Positions 24,670 through 33,050 of a DNA stretch of 64,000 nucleotides are shown here, piece by piece. The translations under genes and the position numbers were made by a program. Positions within the stretch are counted from its first letter, which is position 1, and the number at the start of each line of letters is the position of its first letter. Source of the DNA: Candidatus Nanosynbacter sp. TM7-087 (GTDB lineage: Bacteria > Patescibacteriota > Saccharimonadia > Saccharimonadales > Saccharimonadaceae); NCBI RefSeq assembly GCF_022828365.1, contig NZ_JAJQJU010000001.1, positions 186,001 through 250,000 of the forward strand. The letters are read 5' to 3'. The notes beneath the pieces are model-generated. The model did not search any database and was not told where the DNA came from. It saw only the letters and a program-made list of their open reading frames with translations.

Positions 24670-27015
24670 CTATTTCTTTTTAGTGGATGTTTTGGTGGCT
24701 TTTTTAACTACGCGTTTGCGAGTTGGTTTCGCTGTTGTAGTGCTTAATAGCTCCAGAGCTTTTTCGTGAGTAATAGTTTTCGGATCTGTGGCTTTAGGGA
24801 TTTTAACGTTTTTGGCGCCGTTGGTAATATACGGACCGAATCGACCATTGAGAACCTTAATTCCATCTGGAAATTCGGCAATATTCTTAGCGGCTTCGGC
24901 TTCTAATTTGGCGGCGTAAAGTTCACGCGCCTTTTCTAAAGTAATGCTGTGAGGATCTTCTGGCTTAATGGAAACGAACAATTTGCCGACTTGAATATAC
25001 GGACCGAATCGTCCAATATTCGCCTTAATATCTTGCCCGTCCTCTGTTTGTCCGACGATGCGTGGCAACTTGAACATTTCCAATGCTTGCTCTAAGGTTA
25101 CCGTTTCAATCTTCGCACCTTTTGGAAGCGGCGCAAAACGCGGCTTATCTTCATCTTCAGTTTCGCCAAGCTGTAACATTGGACCAAACCGCCCAAATCG
25201 CGCAATAATCGGCTTATTCGTCTTCGGGTCAATTCCCACTTCGCGATTAGCGCCGACTTTACTTCGGTCGATCCCGCCAGATTGCTCGATTAATTTATGG
25301 AAAGGCGTGTAAAATCCGTGCAACATTGCGCTTTTTTCCAGATTGGCACCGGCAATTTTGTCAAATTCCGTTTCGACGTTGGCGGTGAAATCGTAATCAA
25401 CAATTTGCGTAAAATGGTCCGTCAGGAAATCGGCAATCAGTTCGCCGCTTGGCGTTGGAATAAGCTTGCCGCGTGTCGAGCCAGTTTTTTCCTGGACAAT
25501 ACTTCGACTGACTTCCTCGCCGTTATAGTTCAGGACAATCACATCTCGCGGCTGACCTTCGCTGTCACCCTTTTCAACGTAGCCGCGAGTCTGCACGGTG
25601 TCAATAATTGTGGCATATGTGGATGGACGTCCGATTCCAAGCTCCTCCAGTTTCTTGACTAGCGAACCTTCGGTGTAGCGAGCTGGTGGTCTGGTGAATG
25701 TTTGACGAGCCGTAATGTCGTGAGAATTGACTTCATCTCCAGACTGTAACTTCGGTAGAAGCTCATCTTTATTGCCGCCGTAAACGCGCAAAAATCCGTC
25801 AAACGTAATGACTTCACCCTTTGCTTCAAATTGAGCTGGCTTTTTACTTTTGGGCAATTCATCGCCTTTGATGTCAATTGTAATAGTTGTCTTTTCTAGC
25901 TTCGCTGGTGACATTTGCGACGCTAAAGTTCGGCGTCGAATCAGGTCATATAATTTCTGGTCATAGCTATTATTAGACGCGGTTTCCAGAGTGATATCCG
26001 TCGGGCGAATGGCTTCGTGGGCTTCTTGGGCGGATGCGGATTTGGTCTTAAACTTGCGAACCGTTGAGTAATCTGGACCGTAAAGACGCTTGATGAAATC
26101 GGTAGCCGCCGCGATGGCTTGACCGCTCAAATTCACTGAATCGGTACGCATATAGGTGATCTTTCCGTCTTGGTATAATTTTTGCGCCGAAGCCATGGTT
26201 GCTTTGGAGCTGAAGCCAAGTTTAGAGTTGGCTTCCTGCTGTAAGGTTGACGTGGTAAATGGTGCCGCTGGATTTCTGGTCCCAGGAGTTTTTGAGATAT
26301 CGCTAACAATAAATTCGGCGGGTTTCAGACTATTTAAGAACTCGTTCGCCGCTTCTTCTGTATCGAATTTTTGATTAAGTTCGGCCTTGAATTCTTGATT
26401 GTCGTGAATAAAAACGGCAGTAACTTTGAACTGAGAATTGCCCTCAAACTTCATAATTTCTCGTTCGCGCTCGACCAGTAATCGCACTGCTGGACTCTGA
26501 ACGCGACCAGCCGACTTGCCGCCCGGAACTTTCTGCCAGACGACTGGGCTGAGCTCAAAACCAACCAGTCGGTCAAGAATCTGCCTGGCTTGTTGCGCCT
26601 GAACCAAATTCATATCCACGGTTCGCGGATTCTTAATTGCATTGGTTATGGCATCTTTGGTAATCTCATGAAAAACAATTCGCTTGGTTGTTTCGATTGG
26701 AAGATCCAGTACCTTACACAAATGCCAAGCAATGGCCTCTCCTTCGCGGTCTTCATCGGTTGCGAGCCAGACGTTCTCCTTGCCGACTGCCTTGACATTT
26801 CTCTTTAGTTCGGTGATAACTTTCTTTTTTTCAGGATCAACTTCATAGATTGCGAAAAAATCGTTAGCCACGTCAATCGGAGGTGTTCCGTCTTTGGTTT
26901 TTTTAACAATCGAGCGAATGTGCCCCACGCTGGACAAGACGTGAAAATCCTTGCCGAGATATTTCTCGATGGTTTTAGCTTTGGCTGGTGACTCGACGAT
27001 AACGAGATTTTTCAT
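24670..27015 (-). CDS. topA: DNA topoisomerase I
   Basis: A type IA topoisomerase that relaxes negative supercoils through a 5'-phosphotyrosine link. The 781-residue product starts with the TOPRIM motif 'NLVIVESPAKAKTIEKYLG' (E8) and 'LATDEDREGEAIAWHL' (D87, D89), and has the catalytic 'GKITYMRTDSVNLS' (Y288). The C-terminus carries three topoisomerase C-terminal repeats ('GRFGPYIQVG', 'GRFGPYITNG') and a Lys/Thr-rich tail. Four-cysteine zinc fingers are missing, as in several compact bacteria. The start is ATG 27015. Confidence 0.97.
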   Translation of the reverse strand: MKNLVIVESPAKAKTIEKYLGKDFHVLSSVGHIRSIVKKTKDGTPPIDVANDFFAIYEVDPEKKKVITELKRNVKAVGKENVWLATDEDREGEAIAWHLCKVLDLPIETTKRIVFHEITKDAITNAIKNPRTVDMNLVQAQQARQILDRLVGFELSPVVWQKVPGGKSAGRVQSPAVRLLVEREREIMKFEGNSQFKVTAVFIHDNQEFKAELNQKFDTEEAANEFLNSLKPAEFIVSDISKTPGTRNPAAPFTTSTLQQEANSKLGFSSKATMASAQKLYQDGKITYMRTDSVNLSGQAIAAATDFIKRLYGPDYSTVRKFKTKSASAQEAHEAIRPTDITLETASNNSYDQKLYDLIRRRTLASQMSPAKLEKTTITIDIKGDELPKSKKPAQFEAKGEVITFDGFLRVYGGNKDELLPKLQSGDEVNSHDITARQTFTRPPARYTEGSLVKKLEELGIGRPSTYATIIDTVQTRGYVEKGDSEGQPRDVIVLNYNGEEVSRSIVQEKTGSTRGKLIPTPSGELIADFLTDHFTQIVDYDFTANVETEFDKIAGANLEKSAMLHGFYTPFHKLIEQSGGIDRSKVGANREVGIDPKTNKPIIARFGRFGPMLQLGETEDEDKPRFAPLPKGAKIETVTLEQALEMFKLPRIVGQTEDGQDIKANIGRFGPYIQVGKLFVSIKPEDPHSITLEKARELYAAKLEAEAAKNIAEFPDGIKVLNGRFGPYITNGAKNVKIPKATDPKTITHEKALELLSTTTAKPTRKRVVKKATKTSTKKK

Positions 27016-27066
27016 AACTTTATATTATAACAAATCACTATCTGGCTACAACCGCAAAGTGAATTA

Positions 27067-27771
27067 TTATGAGCGACCACTGAGGCGACGGAGCATCGCC
27101 ATTGACCCGAGGCTGCGATTAACATCTGCTATTTGGTGCGGCTCTTCTGGATCTTCTTTTTCCGCGTTACCGTTAATTGCTCGCTTTATGTAGGTGTATG
27201 TTGCGTGCGTAGCGAACGGAAGTGAAGCGGCGAATGCTCCAGCTCCTAGTTTGCGTAGAAGCTTGGCGGGCTTTGGATTGTCGGTTCGTTTGTCGGCTAA
27301 TTCGGCGGCGGCATAAGCGACTAAGGCTGCCGTTTCCATAGCTAGCCCCACTTTCCCCGATTTAGTTGGTCGAGTTTCGGCTTTCTCATCGCTGCGCAAA
27401 TTAGCAATTCCTGTAGCTGCAGCGTTTATCGAGTTTAGTAGCGCAACAATGCCAAGGACACGCTTTGGAGCCAACCCTTTTTTATTCATTTCATAGAGGA
27501 TTTTTGCCATAACTATTTTGTCTGTTATGGCATCTAAGGCTGCTCCAAAATTGCTAGTCTGTCCCGTCATGCGTGCTACTTTGCCATCCAGAACGTCAGC
27601 TAATCGCCCGACCGCGCATTCCGCCAACCCTTCAGCTGTATCGATTTTCTCAGATCCGTGTATCGCCAAAGCGGCGCCAGTCACGCTTATCAAATTAGGG
27701 ATGGTAAAAACGTCTTTGGCGATTTTACGGGCGGTAGGAGATGCTTCTCGGGCTTTTTTCATAGTCAGCAT
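27067..27771 (-). CDS. CDP-alcohol phosphatidyltransferase
   Basis: An integral membrane enzyme that joins a CDP-activated lipid to an alcohol. The 234-residue product has the full motif D-x2-D-G-x2-A-R-x8-G-x3-D-x3-D in 'DVLDGKVARM' through 'GAALDAITD' (D59, D62, D80, D84), plus several hydrophobic helices. The motif is near the N-terminus as usual. Substrate (glycerol phosphate, inositol phosphate or other) cannot be told. The start at 27771 could be four codons too early (M4). Confidence 0.85.
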   Translation of the reverse strand: MLTMKKAREASPTARKIAKDVFTIPNLISVTGAALAIHGSEKIDTAEGLAECAVGRLADVLDGKVARMTGQTSNFGAALDAITDKIVMAKILYEMNKKGLAPKRVLGIVALLNSINAAATGIANLRSDEKAETRPTKSGKVGLAMETAALVAYAAAELADKRTDNPKPAKLLRKLGAGAFAASLPFATHATYTYIKRAINGNAEKEDPEEPHQIADVNRSLGSMAMLRRLSGRS

Positions 27772-27800
27772 AATAACATCAATTTGTCAAAATAGCAATA

Positions 27801-28670
27801 TTATCGTAACGTCCAGTTGTTCGCCCCGAGAGGCTTAATCACTCCGTTGATTTCTAGCATTGTGAGCGCCGTGGCGAAGTCTGACGCGGATAATCCTGAT
27901 TTTTGTTGGATTTCGTCGCCGTCGCGCAGCCCTTCTGAGATGAGTTTTATGATGATGCCTTCTTCAATTGTTGCGCTGGCTGCTAATTCTTGACCGTTGT
28001 CTTTTTGCAATTTTTCTGGCGCGATAATTGATAAAACATCGTCGGCGTCTGTCACCAGATACGCCCCTTGTTTTAATAAAGTATTACAACCCGCCGACAG
28101 TGGGCTGGTTATGTTTCCGGGAACTACAAACAAATCTCTTCCCTGATTCAGTGCGTGCGAGGCGGTGTTTAGTGTGCCGCTTCGCTCGGCGGCTTCGGTG
28201 ATAATAATTCCGTCAGCTAGCCCACTAACTAAACGATTGCGCTCCAAAAAACTCCAACGATTGACTATTTTATTATCTCCCTTCATCCATTCTGAAACGA
28301 CCGCACCGCCCCGCTCTATGATGCTCATGGCTAGTTGATAATTAGTCCGCGGCGAAATATCAGGAAGCTCGTTTGGGACGACCGCCACGACCGTTCCGCC
28401 AGCTTCAATCGCAGCTTTTTGGGCAATGCAATCCACGCCTAGCGCCAGTCCACTCACAATTACACATCCGGCTTTTGCCAGATCTGTTGCTAATCGCTCG
28501 GTCACTTCTTTTCCGTAGGCAGACGGCTTACGGGACCCGACGATTGATACGACTGGCGCCTCTGTTTCCGGCAACTTTCCCATATAACATAAGCTTTTTG
28601 GTGGATTGGCAATATGCGCTAATCTCTGGGAGAAAATATGCTCATCTGGTGTAATTCTATTGATTTCCAT
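27801..28670 (-). CDS. dprA: DNA processing protein DprA (Smf)
   Basis: DprA loads RecA on incoming single-stranded DNA during natural transformation. The product of about 289 residues has the Rossmann-like core 'VSIVGSRKPSAYGKEVTE', 'VIVSGLALGVDCIAQKAA', 'GGTVVAVVPNELPD', 'FLERNRLVSGLADGIIITEA' and 'SGTLNTASHALNQGR', and a C-terminal winged helix of about 55 residues. A GTG at 28697 would add nine residues, but ATG 28670 fits the family better. Presence of dprA suggests DNA uptake ability. Confidence 0.92.
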   Translation of the reverse strand: MEINRITPDEHIFSQRLAHIANPPKSLCYMGKLPETEAPVVSIVGSRKPSAYGKEVTERLATDLAKAGCVIVSGLALGVDCIAQKAAIEAGGTVVAVVPNELPDISPRTNYQLAMSIIERGGAVVSEWMKGDNKIVNRWSFLERNRLVSGLADGIIITEAAERSGTLNTASHALNQGRDLFVVPGNITSPLSAGCNTLLKQGAYLVTDADDVLSIIAPEKLQKDNGQELAASATIEEGIIIKLISEGLRDGDEIQQKSGLSASDFATALTMLEINGVIKPLGANNWTLR

Positions 28671-28690
28671 AAAAAATGTGGTAAAAAGTA

Positions 28691-28719
28691 TTGACACTTT
28701 GTCAAATGTTTGCTATAAT
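28691..28719 (+). promoter_or_regulatory. Perfect consensus promoter of the structured RNA
   Basis: TTGACA (28691-28696), a 17-base spacer and TATAAT (28714-28719): both hexamers and the spacing are consensus. TTGACA-CTT-TGTCAA forms a 6-bp palindrome over the -35 box. Start of transcription is expected near 28726. No gene follows on the plus strand. Confidence 0.85.
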
Positions 28720-28725
28720 CAAGGA

Positions 28726-29035
28726 CGATTGGTTAAGTAATCATTAACCAAACGCACCTTATACCCCCTATTCTAACTATATGTTAGGTTGCGCGCAATG
28801 GCATTAAGTATTCTTACCCTCCACTTTTTGCGGTTCAACGTTACGCGCATACTAACCCCTTTAACTGCCCTTTTTCAAAGGCGACCTCTGTTAATGTGAG
28901 TACAAAATTGTATTGATAGTCATCAGGCGCGGACTTTTGGAGTTTTAGTCGCGACGCTTCACTGATACGGTAGCTCGGGTGGGTTGAAGGGTAAAAAAGC
29001 GTCAGGTGATGCCCACCCTTACCTGGCGCTTTTTT
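28726..29035 (+). ncRNA. Unidentified structured RNA, about 310 nt
   Basis: Between a perfect promoter and a strong terminator there is no credible ORF but many stems. These are TTGGTTAA/TTAACCAA (28729-28751), GTTAG-TGCGCG/CGCGCA-CTAAC (28783-28795 with 28844-28856), TTAAC/GTTAA (28861-28894) with GCC/GGC inside, and ATCAG/CTGAT (28922-28966) enclosing CGC-GACT/AGTC-GCG. The terminator is GCGTCAGGT/ACCTGGCGC (28999-29029) then six T. Its loop CCCACCC (29012-29018) can pair with upstream GGGTGGG (28977-28983), giving a pseudoknot or switch. The conserved cores of RNase P RNA, tmRNA and SRP RNA were looked for by eye and not found. Confidence 0.7.
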
Positions 29036-29046
29036 GTTGGGAAAAA

Positions 29047-29460
29047 TTATTTATTTTCTATAATATGTCGGCACTTTTCGCAAATACCTTCCAGCTCAAA
29101 GTGGTGTTTTGTGACTATGAAATTATGTTTTTTACTAATGAGATCTATGAGTTTTTCGAGTTCTTGCGATTGTATGGGTTCGGCATTTTGGCAATTGATG
29201 CAGTATAGATGGTGATGATGCGGTATAAACGGTTCCGCTAACTCGTAATAATTCTTCCAGCCAATAGTTATGGTGTTTATAATATTCAGATTATCGAACA
29301 TTAGTAGCGTGCGGTAAATGCTGGCACGGTTAATATTTTTGCAGTTTTTCGCAATATCGCCGACCGTAAGAGGCACATCTGAATTTCGCAGGATATCAAA
29401 TACTTGCTGGCGAGGTTTTGTCAGGCGAAGATTGTGGCGTTCAAATATTTTATTTAGCAT
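29047..29460 (-). CDS. Fur-family metal-responsive regulator
   Basis: The 137-residue product has the Fur winged helix ('RLTKPRQQVFDILRNSDVPL', 'NRASIYRTLLMFDNLNII'). A dimer domain follows with 'FIPHHHHLYCINCQ' (metal ligands and first CxxC) and a second CxxC in 'GICEKCRHI', the structural zinc site. It could be Fur, Zur or PerR; sequence alone does not decide. An inverted repeat ATTGCA-N7-TGCAAT lies 26-44 bases before the ATG. The permease pair directly upstream on the same strand is a likely target. A plus-strand RNA gene ends just beyond its stop. Confidence 0.88.
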   Translation of the reverse strand: MLNKIFERHNLRLTKPRQQVFDILRNSDVPLTVGDIAKNCKNINRASIYRTLLMFDNLNIINTITIGWKNYYELAEPFIPHHHHLYCINCQNAEPIQSQELEKLIDLISKKHNFIVTKHHFELEGICEKCRHIIENK

Positions 29461-29485
29461 AGTACTATCAATAGTTTATAACTTA

Positions 29486-29504
29486 TTGCAACAAGTGTGC
29501 AATA
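29486..29504 (-). promoter_or_regulatory. Candidate Fur-family operator
   Basis: ATTGCA (29486-29491) and TGCAAT (29499-29504) are perfect inverted arms separated by seven bases. They lie in the 47-base gap between the permease operon and the regulator gene. Autoregulation is inferred. Confidence 0.4.
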
Positions 29505-29507
29505 GAC

Positions 29508-30242
29508 TTACAGTCCGAGTAATTCATAAGGATATTTGGGTTGATTGATTTTTGTGATATGCGCGTCGGTTATGACGTATTCGGCTTGACTATTAACGAT
29601 TTTTTGCGACAATTTACCCTTGACGATTAGCCATGTTCCATCTGGGTAGTCTGTCGAAAAGTTTTTCTCGACCAGGATTTTCATAGGCACGCTGTCAACA
29701 GCGCAGCAACTTATAACGTATCTGGCAATATTGAAGTAGTTATAGCCGTAGTTTTTTAGTAGGTCGTTTGAAACGAAGCCGGTTATGGTAATATCTTTGC
29801 CGTTAAAATAAGCGACCTCCTTGCAAGAATTTATAGCGGTTTTCCAGCGGTTTATTGAGATTGTAGAAGAGTTCTCTTTCGGCTGAGGTATTTCACAGCG
29901 ACTTTCGGGCTCAATAATCGCAGGACTTTCTTTTTGCGCGAGGCTGCTTGGGGAGAGTGGTTTTGGTGGCAATATATATCCGACTGATAATATAATTATT
30001 GCAAAATAAGATATCGGGGCAATTTTTTTCAAGCCAATTCTAGATTTATCTTTTGCGGGTTTATTTTTCAATTGCAACATTATATCAATAAACAAAAGTA
30101 TAACGCCGATTACACTAATTATGACCGCGAATGCGTGATAGCGCGGATGTACGTAAAATCCGAGTTGATCGCGCCAAGCTAATAGCAAAATATATGCGCA
30201 AACGACAATTCCGCCAATTGATCTTGCAAGATTAGCGTACAT
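29508..30242 (-). CDS. TIGR03943-family accessory protein of a two-gene permease
   Basis: The product of about 244 residues starts 'MYANLARSIGGIVVCAYILL' and has three to four N-terminal membrane segments. A C-terminal domain follows with 'ITGFVSNDLLKNYGYNYFNI', 'RYVISCCAVDSVPMKILVE' and 'GTWLIVKGKL', typical of TIGR03943 proteins that travel with DUF318/UPF0718 permeases. The chosen ATG at 30242 overlaps the permease stop by 11 bases; an upstream start at 30266 is possible. The partner and the neighbouring Fur-type regulator suggest metal transport, but the substrate is unknown. Confidence 0.78.
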   Translation of the reverse strand: MYANLARSIGGIVVCAYILLLAWRDQLGFYVHPRYHAFAVIISVIGVILLFIDIMLQLKNKPAKDKSRIGLKKIAPISYFAIIILSVGYILPPKPLSPSSLAQKESPAIIEPESRCEIPQPKENSSTISINRWKTAINSCKEVAYFNGKDITITGFVSNDLLKNYGYNYFNIARYVISCCAVDSVPMKILVEKNFSTDYPDGTWLIVKGKLSQKIVNSQAEYVITDAHITKINQPKYPYELLGL

Positions 30243-31275
30243 ATAAATTAACCCCCAGCCCGACAATTAGTGACAAGATGAATACAGTTAAGGTAATTGT
30301 TGCAATAAATTTCCAGCGAAAAGTTGTTTTTAATAGCGTAATCATTTTAATGTCTATCATCGGTCCGAATAGCAAGAAAGATAAAATTGAGCCTGTTGTG
30401 AAATTTCGCACGTAAGCCAGTGCGAAGAATGCGTCGATGTTGGAGCATATCGAGATGATGAAACTTAGTGTGATCATGGATATGACTGATAGGAAAATGT
30501 CGCCGCCGACGGCGTTTATGATGAATCGCGGAACGAAGATTTGCGTGGCGGCTGCGATGCTAGCGCCTAAGACTAACATAGTAAATAATTGCCAGAATTC
30601 ATTACGTGATGAGATGAATAGGTTTGACAATTTTGAACCGTGATTATGGGATTGGCAAAGTTTTTCAAATTCTGGATTGACAATGGAATCTTCCTTAAAA
30701 AAGCTGACTATAAAAGCGGTTATCTGTACGATAATTAGCGCAAAAATAATTCGCCACCAAACCATTCGGGCGTCAAAGCTGAAGGCGGTCATGGTTGAAA
30801 TTATGGTTATCGGGTTTATGATTGGTGCGGCGAAAAGAAAGCTAATAACGTCGGCAGGTTTTAATCCGTTTGTCATTAAGCTGCGTGCAATTGGCACGTT
30901 ACCACATTCGCATACAGGTAAAATTAGCCCAATCATAGAGAGCGCAATTCGTCGAAGGAAGGTGTTTTTTGGCAACATTTTGAAGACATCTTTTGATGAT
31001 AAAAAGTATCTGATAAGCGCGGATATGATAATTCCTAAAATTAAGAATGGGACCGCCTCGACAATTACGCTTAGCGTCAGCGTGATGAAATCTTGTAATG
31101 ACGGAAGTAATTTATTGCACCATTCTGCAAATTCTCCGTTTAATAACATGACGCCGAATCGTGAGCTGAATTGATAAATAGAAATTATAAGGACGCCAAA
31201 AAACACCCAACCGATCAATTCGCTGTTGGCTGATAAAAACTTTTTTATGCGACCATCTGGCGATTTTTGTGCCAT
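30232..31275 (-). CDS. UPF0718/DUF318 permease
   Basis: The 347-residue product has about eight membrane segments with 'VIVEAVPFLILGIIISALI', 'LPVCECGNVPIARSLMTNG' (the conserved C-E-C-G motif) and 'AAPIINPITIISTMTAF'. The second half repeats the fold ('SICSNIDAFFALAY', 'FLLFGPMIDIKM'). These permeases resemble arsenic (ArsP) and other metal or metalloid exporters. The downstream gene overlaps by 11 bases and encodes the usual partner. A Fur-family gene follows. Substrate is not evident. Confidence 0.85.
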   Translation of the reverse strand: MAQKSPDGRIKKFLSANSELIGWVFFGVLIISIYQFSSRFGVMLLNGEFAEWCNKLLPSLQDFITLTLSVIVEAVPFLILGIIISALIRYFLSSKDVFKMLPKNTFLRRIALSMIGLILPVCECGNVPIARSLMTNGLKPADVISFLFAAPIINPITIISTMTAFSFDARMVWWRIIFALIIVQITAFIVSFFKEDSIVNPEFEKLCQSHNHGSKLSNLFISSRNEFWQLFTMLVLGASIAAATQIFVPRFIINAVGGDIFLSVISMITLSFIISICSNIDAFFALAYVRNFTTGSILSFLLFGPMIDIKMITLLKTTFRWKFIATITLTVFILSLIVGLGVNLYVR

Positions 31276-31316
31276 ATATAAAATTATACTCCATGCTTAT
31301 GCTATACTAAATCAAT

Positions 31317-32438
31317 ATGAAACATCTTTTACATTCACATCATCCGTTTCGGATTTTCTGGTTTTCAGTCCTATTAACCTTAGGTTTGGGCAGTTTGATT
31401 TTTAGTCATATGGGCGTTAGCGGTCTTTGGCTATTTACTATTTTGGTGGTTTTGGAAGTTACGTTTAGCTTCGACAACGCGGTGATAAATAGCAAGGTTT
31501 TGGCGGGAATGAGCCAAGTTTGGCAGAAAGTCTTCCTGACGGCTGGCATATTTGTGGCGGTGTTTGTCGTTCGATTTATATTGCCAATTGCTATTGTGAT
31601 GATTGCGAGCGGTCATGGATTTATGGATGTTGTCAATCTGGCGCTTCATAAACCTGTTGAGTACGGCAAGATCCTGCACGAGGCGTCGCCGATGATTGAT
31701 GCGTTTGGCGGTGCGTTTTTGATTATGATTGGGCTTAGCTATTTCATCGATTATAACAAGCGTGTTCACTGGATGCGACATGTTGAGCCGATTTTGGCAA
31801 AGGCTGGGCGATTTGAGAATTTTAAGGTGTGCATAATGCTTAGCGTGGCGGCTGTTTTGTATTTTACGGTCGAAGCGCCGCATAAATCTTTGGTGTTGAT
31901 TTCAGCGGTTCTTGGAATTGTGCTGCATATTGGGCTGGAACTATTTGGGTCATTTTTCCACGAAGATGACGCAAAATCCGTTAAGATTAAAACTGGTTGG
32001 GCGGCGTTTGCTAGCTTGTTGTATTTGGAAATTCTTGATGCTAGCTTTAGTTTTGATGGCGTGATTGGTGCGTTTGCTATTACCAACAGCGTACTACTAA
32101 TCGTGGCTGGACTGGGTGCTGGAGCGATTTGGGTTCGATCACTAACCGTATATTTGTTGCGAACAGGCGCGCTTAGCAAATATAAATATCTGGAAAATGG
32201 CGCTCACTGGGCAATTATGGCGCTCGGCGTGATGATGATTGCCAAATTATTCCACTTGGAATTGCCGGAATGGGCGACGGGTGGCTTGGGCTTATTGTTC
32301 GTGAGTTTGGCGGTCGGCAGCAGCATATTGGAAGCCCGATCGATCAATCTGCAAGAAGCCGCGGCTACAAAATTACATCAAGCCGAAGAGCAATTGAAGA
32401 ACGGCGCTTCAAAAATTGTGCCGCGAAAACGACGCTAG
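31317..32438 (+). CDS. DUF475/TerC-like integral membrane protein
   Basis: The 373-residue product has nine or so membrane helices with 'LEVTFSFDNAVINSKVLAGM' and, in the second half, 'LEILDASFSFDGVIGAFAIT'. The paired S-F-D-N/G motifs mark the TerC superfamily. Members act in metal (often manganese) efflux or tellurite resistance; the DUF475 branch is uncharacterised. TATACT (31303-31308) lies eight bases before the ATG, implying a leaderless message. It converges with pth, eight bases apart. Confidence 0.85.
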   Translation: MKHLLHSHHPFRIFWFSVLLTLGLGSLIFSHMGVSGLWLFTILVVLEVTFSFDNAVINSKVLAGMSQVWQKVFLTAGIFVAVFVVRFILPIAIVMIASGHGFMDVVNLALHKPVEYGKILHEASPMIDAFGGAFLIMIGLSYFIDYNKRVHWMRHVEPILAKAGRFENFKVCIMLSVAAVLYFTVEAPHKSLVLISAVLGIVLHIGLELFGSFFHEDDAKSVKIKTGWAAFASLLYLEILDASFSFDGVIGAFAITNSVLLIVAGLGAGAIWVRSLTVYLLRTGALSKYKYLENGAHWAIMALGVMMIAKLFHLELPEWATGGLGLLFVSLAVGSSILEARSINLQEAAATKLHQAEEQLKNGASKIVPRKRR

Positions 32439-32446
32439 AATCTGGT

Positions 32447-33007
32447 TTAATATTTTATACTGAACGGCTCGATAGTTCCGTTAATAAATTTCTCGACCAA
32501 GTTAATTGATTCGGGCAATATCCAGCTTTGGAGAATTTTCTGCTCGTCTGAATTGAACTTGCCTAGGACAAAATCTACGTCACCGACTTGACGTCTGAGC
32601 AAATTGTCTGTGCCAATACGAATATGCCAAAAATCTGATCCGACGTGAGAGTGGAGCGACTTTAATCCATTACTGCCCGCGTCTCGTCCGCCTTTGCGGG
32701 TTCGAATTTTACCAAAATCCAGCGCCGTGTCGTCGTGAATAATTAGTAAATCGTCCAATGTCAATTTGTAAAAATCTAAGATTGCTCGAGCGGAAATTCC
32801 AACCTCGTTGTAAAAAGTAGTTGGCTTAACTAGCAGGATTTTTTCTCCAGAAATGTTTGTTTCTGCAATATCTGCGGAAAATTTTGGCTTATTGCAAAAA
32901 ACTGCATTATTCTCTAACGCAAATTTATCAATAGCCAAAAACCCAGCATTATGCCTCGTGTTGGTATATTTTTCGCCTGGATTTCCCAATGCTAAGAGGA
33001 CTTTCAT
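32447..33007 (-). CDS. pth: Peptidyl-tRNA hydrolase
   Basis: Releases tRNA from stalled peptidyl-tRNA. The 186-residue product has 'LLALGNPGEKYTNTRHNAG' with N9 and H19, 'KPTTFYNEVG' and 'LLIIHDDTALDFGKIRTRKG' with the catalytic Asp (about residue 93), then 'GGRDAGSNGLKSLHSHVG'. Length and motifs match bacterial Pth. Its start lies 43 bases from the divergent CobW-like gene. Confidence 0.95.
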   Translation of the reverse strand: MKVLLALGNPGEKYTNTRHNAGFLAIDKFALENNAVFCNKPKFSADIAETNISGEKILLVKPTTFYNEVGISARAILDFYKLTLDDLLIIHDDTALDFGKIRTRKGGRDAGSNGLKSLHSHVGSDFWHIRIGTDNLLRRQVGDVDFVLGKFNSDEQKILQSWILPESINLVEKFINGTIEPFSIKY

Positions 33008-33050
33008 AGACTTAGTATATCACCTTGTGAAAATGACGTATAATAAGCAT

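Noticed and set aside
28726-29035. Assignment of the structured RNA as RNase P RNA, tmRNA or SRP RNA
   Set aside because: The conserved GAGGAAAGTC-type core of RNase P, the tRNA-like end of tmRNA and the GGAAGCAG-type SRP loop were not seen. A search tool is needed to be certain.
32853-33050. Upstream extension of the CobW-like gene
   Set aside because: It would overlap pth on the other strand by about 155 bases; the -10 box at 33039-33044 and ATG 33051 give a normal family N-terminus.
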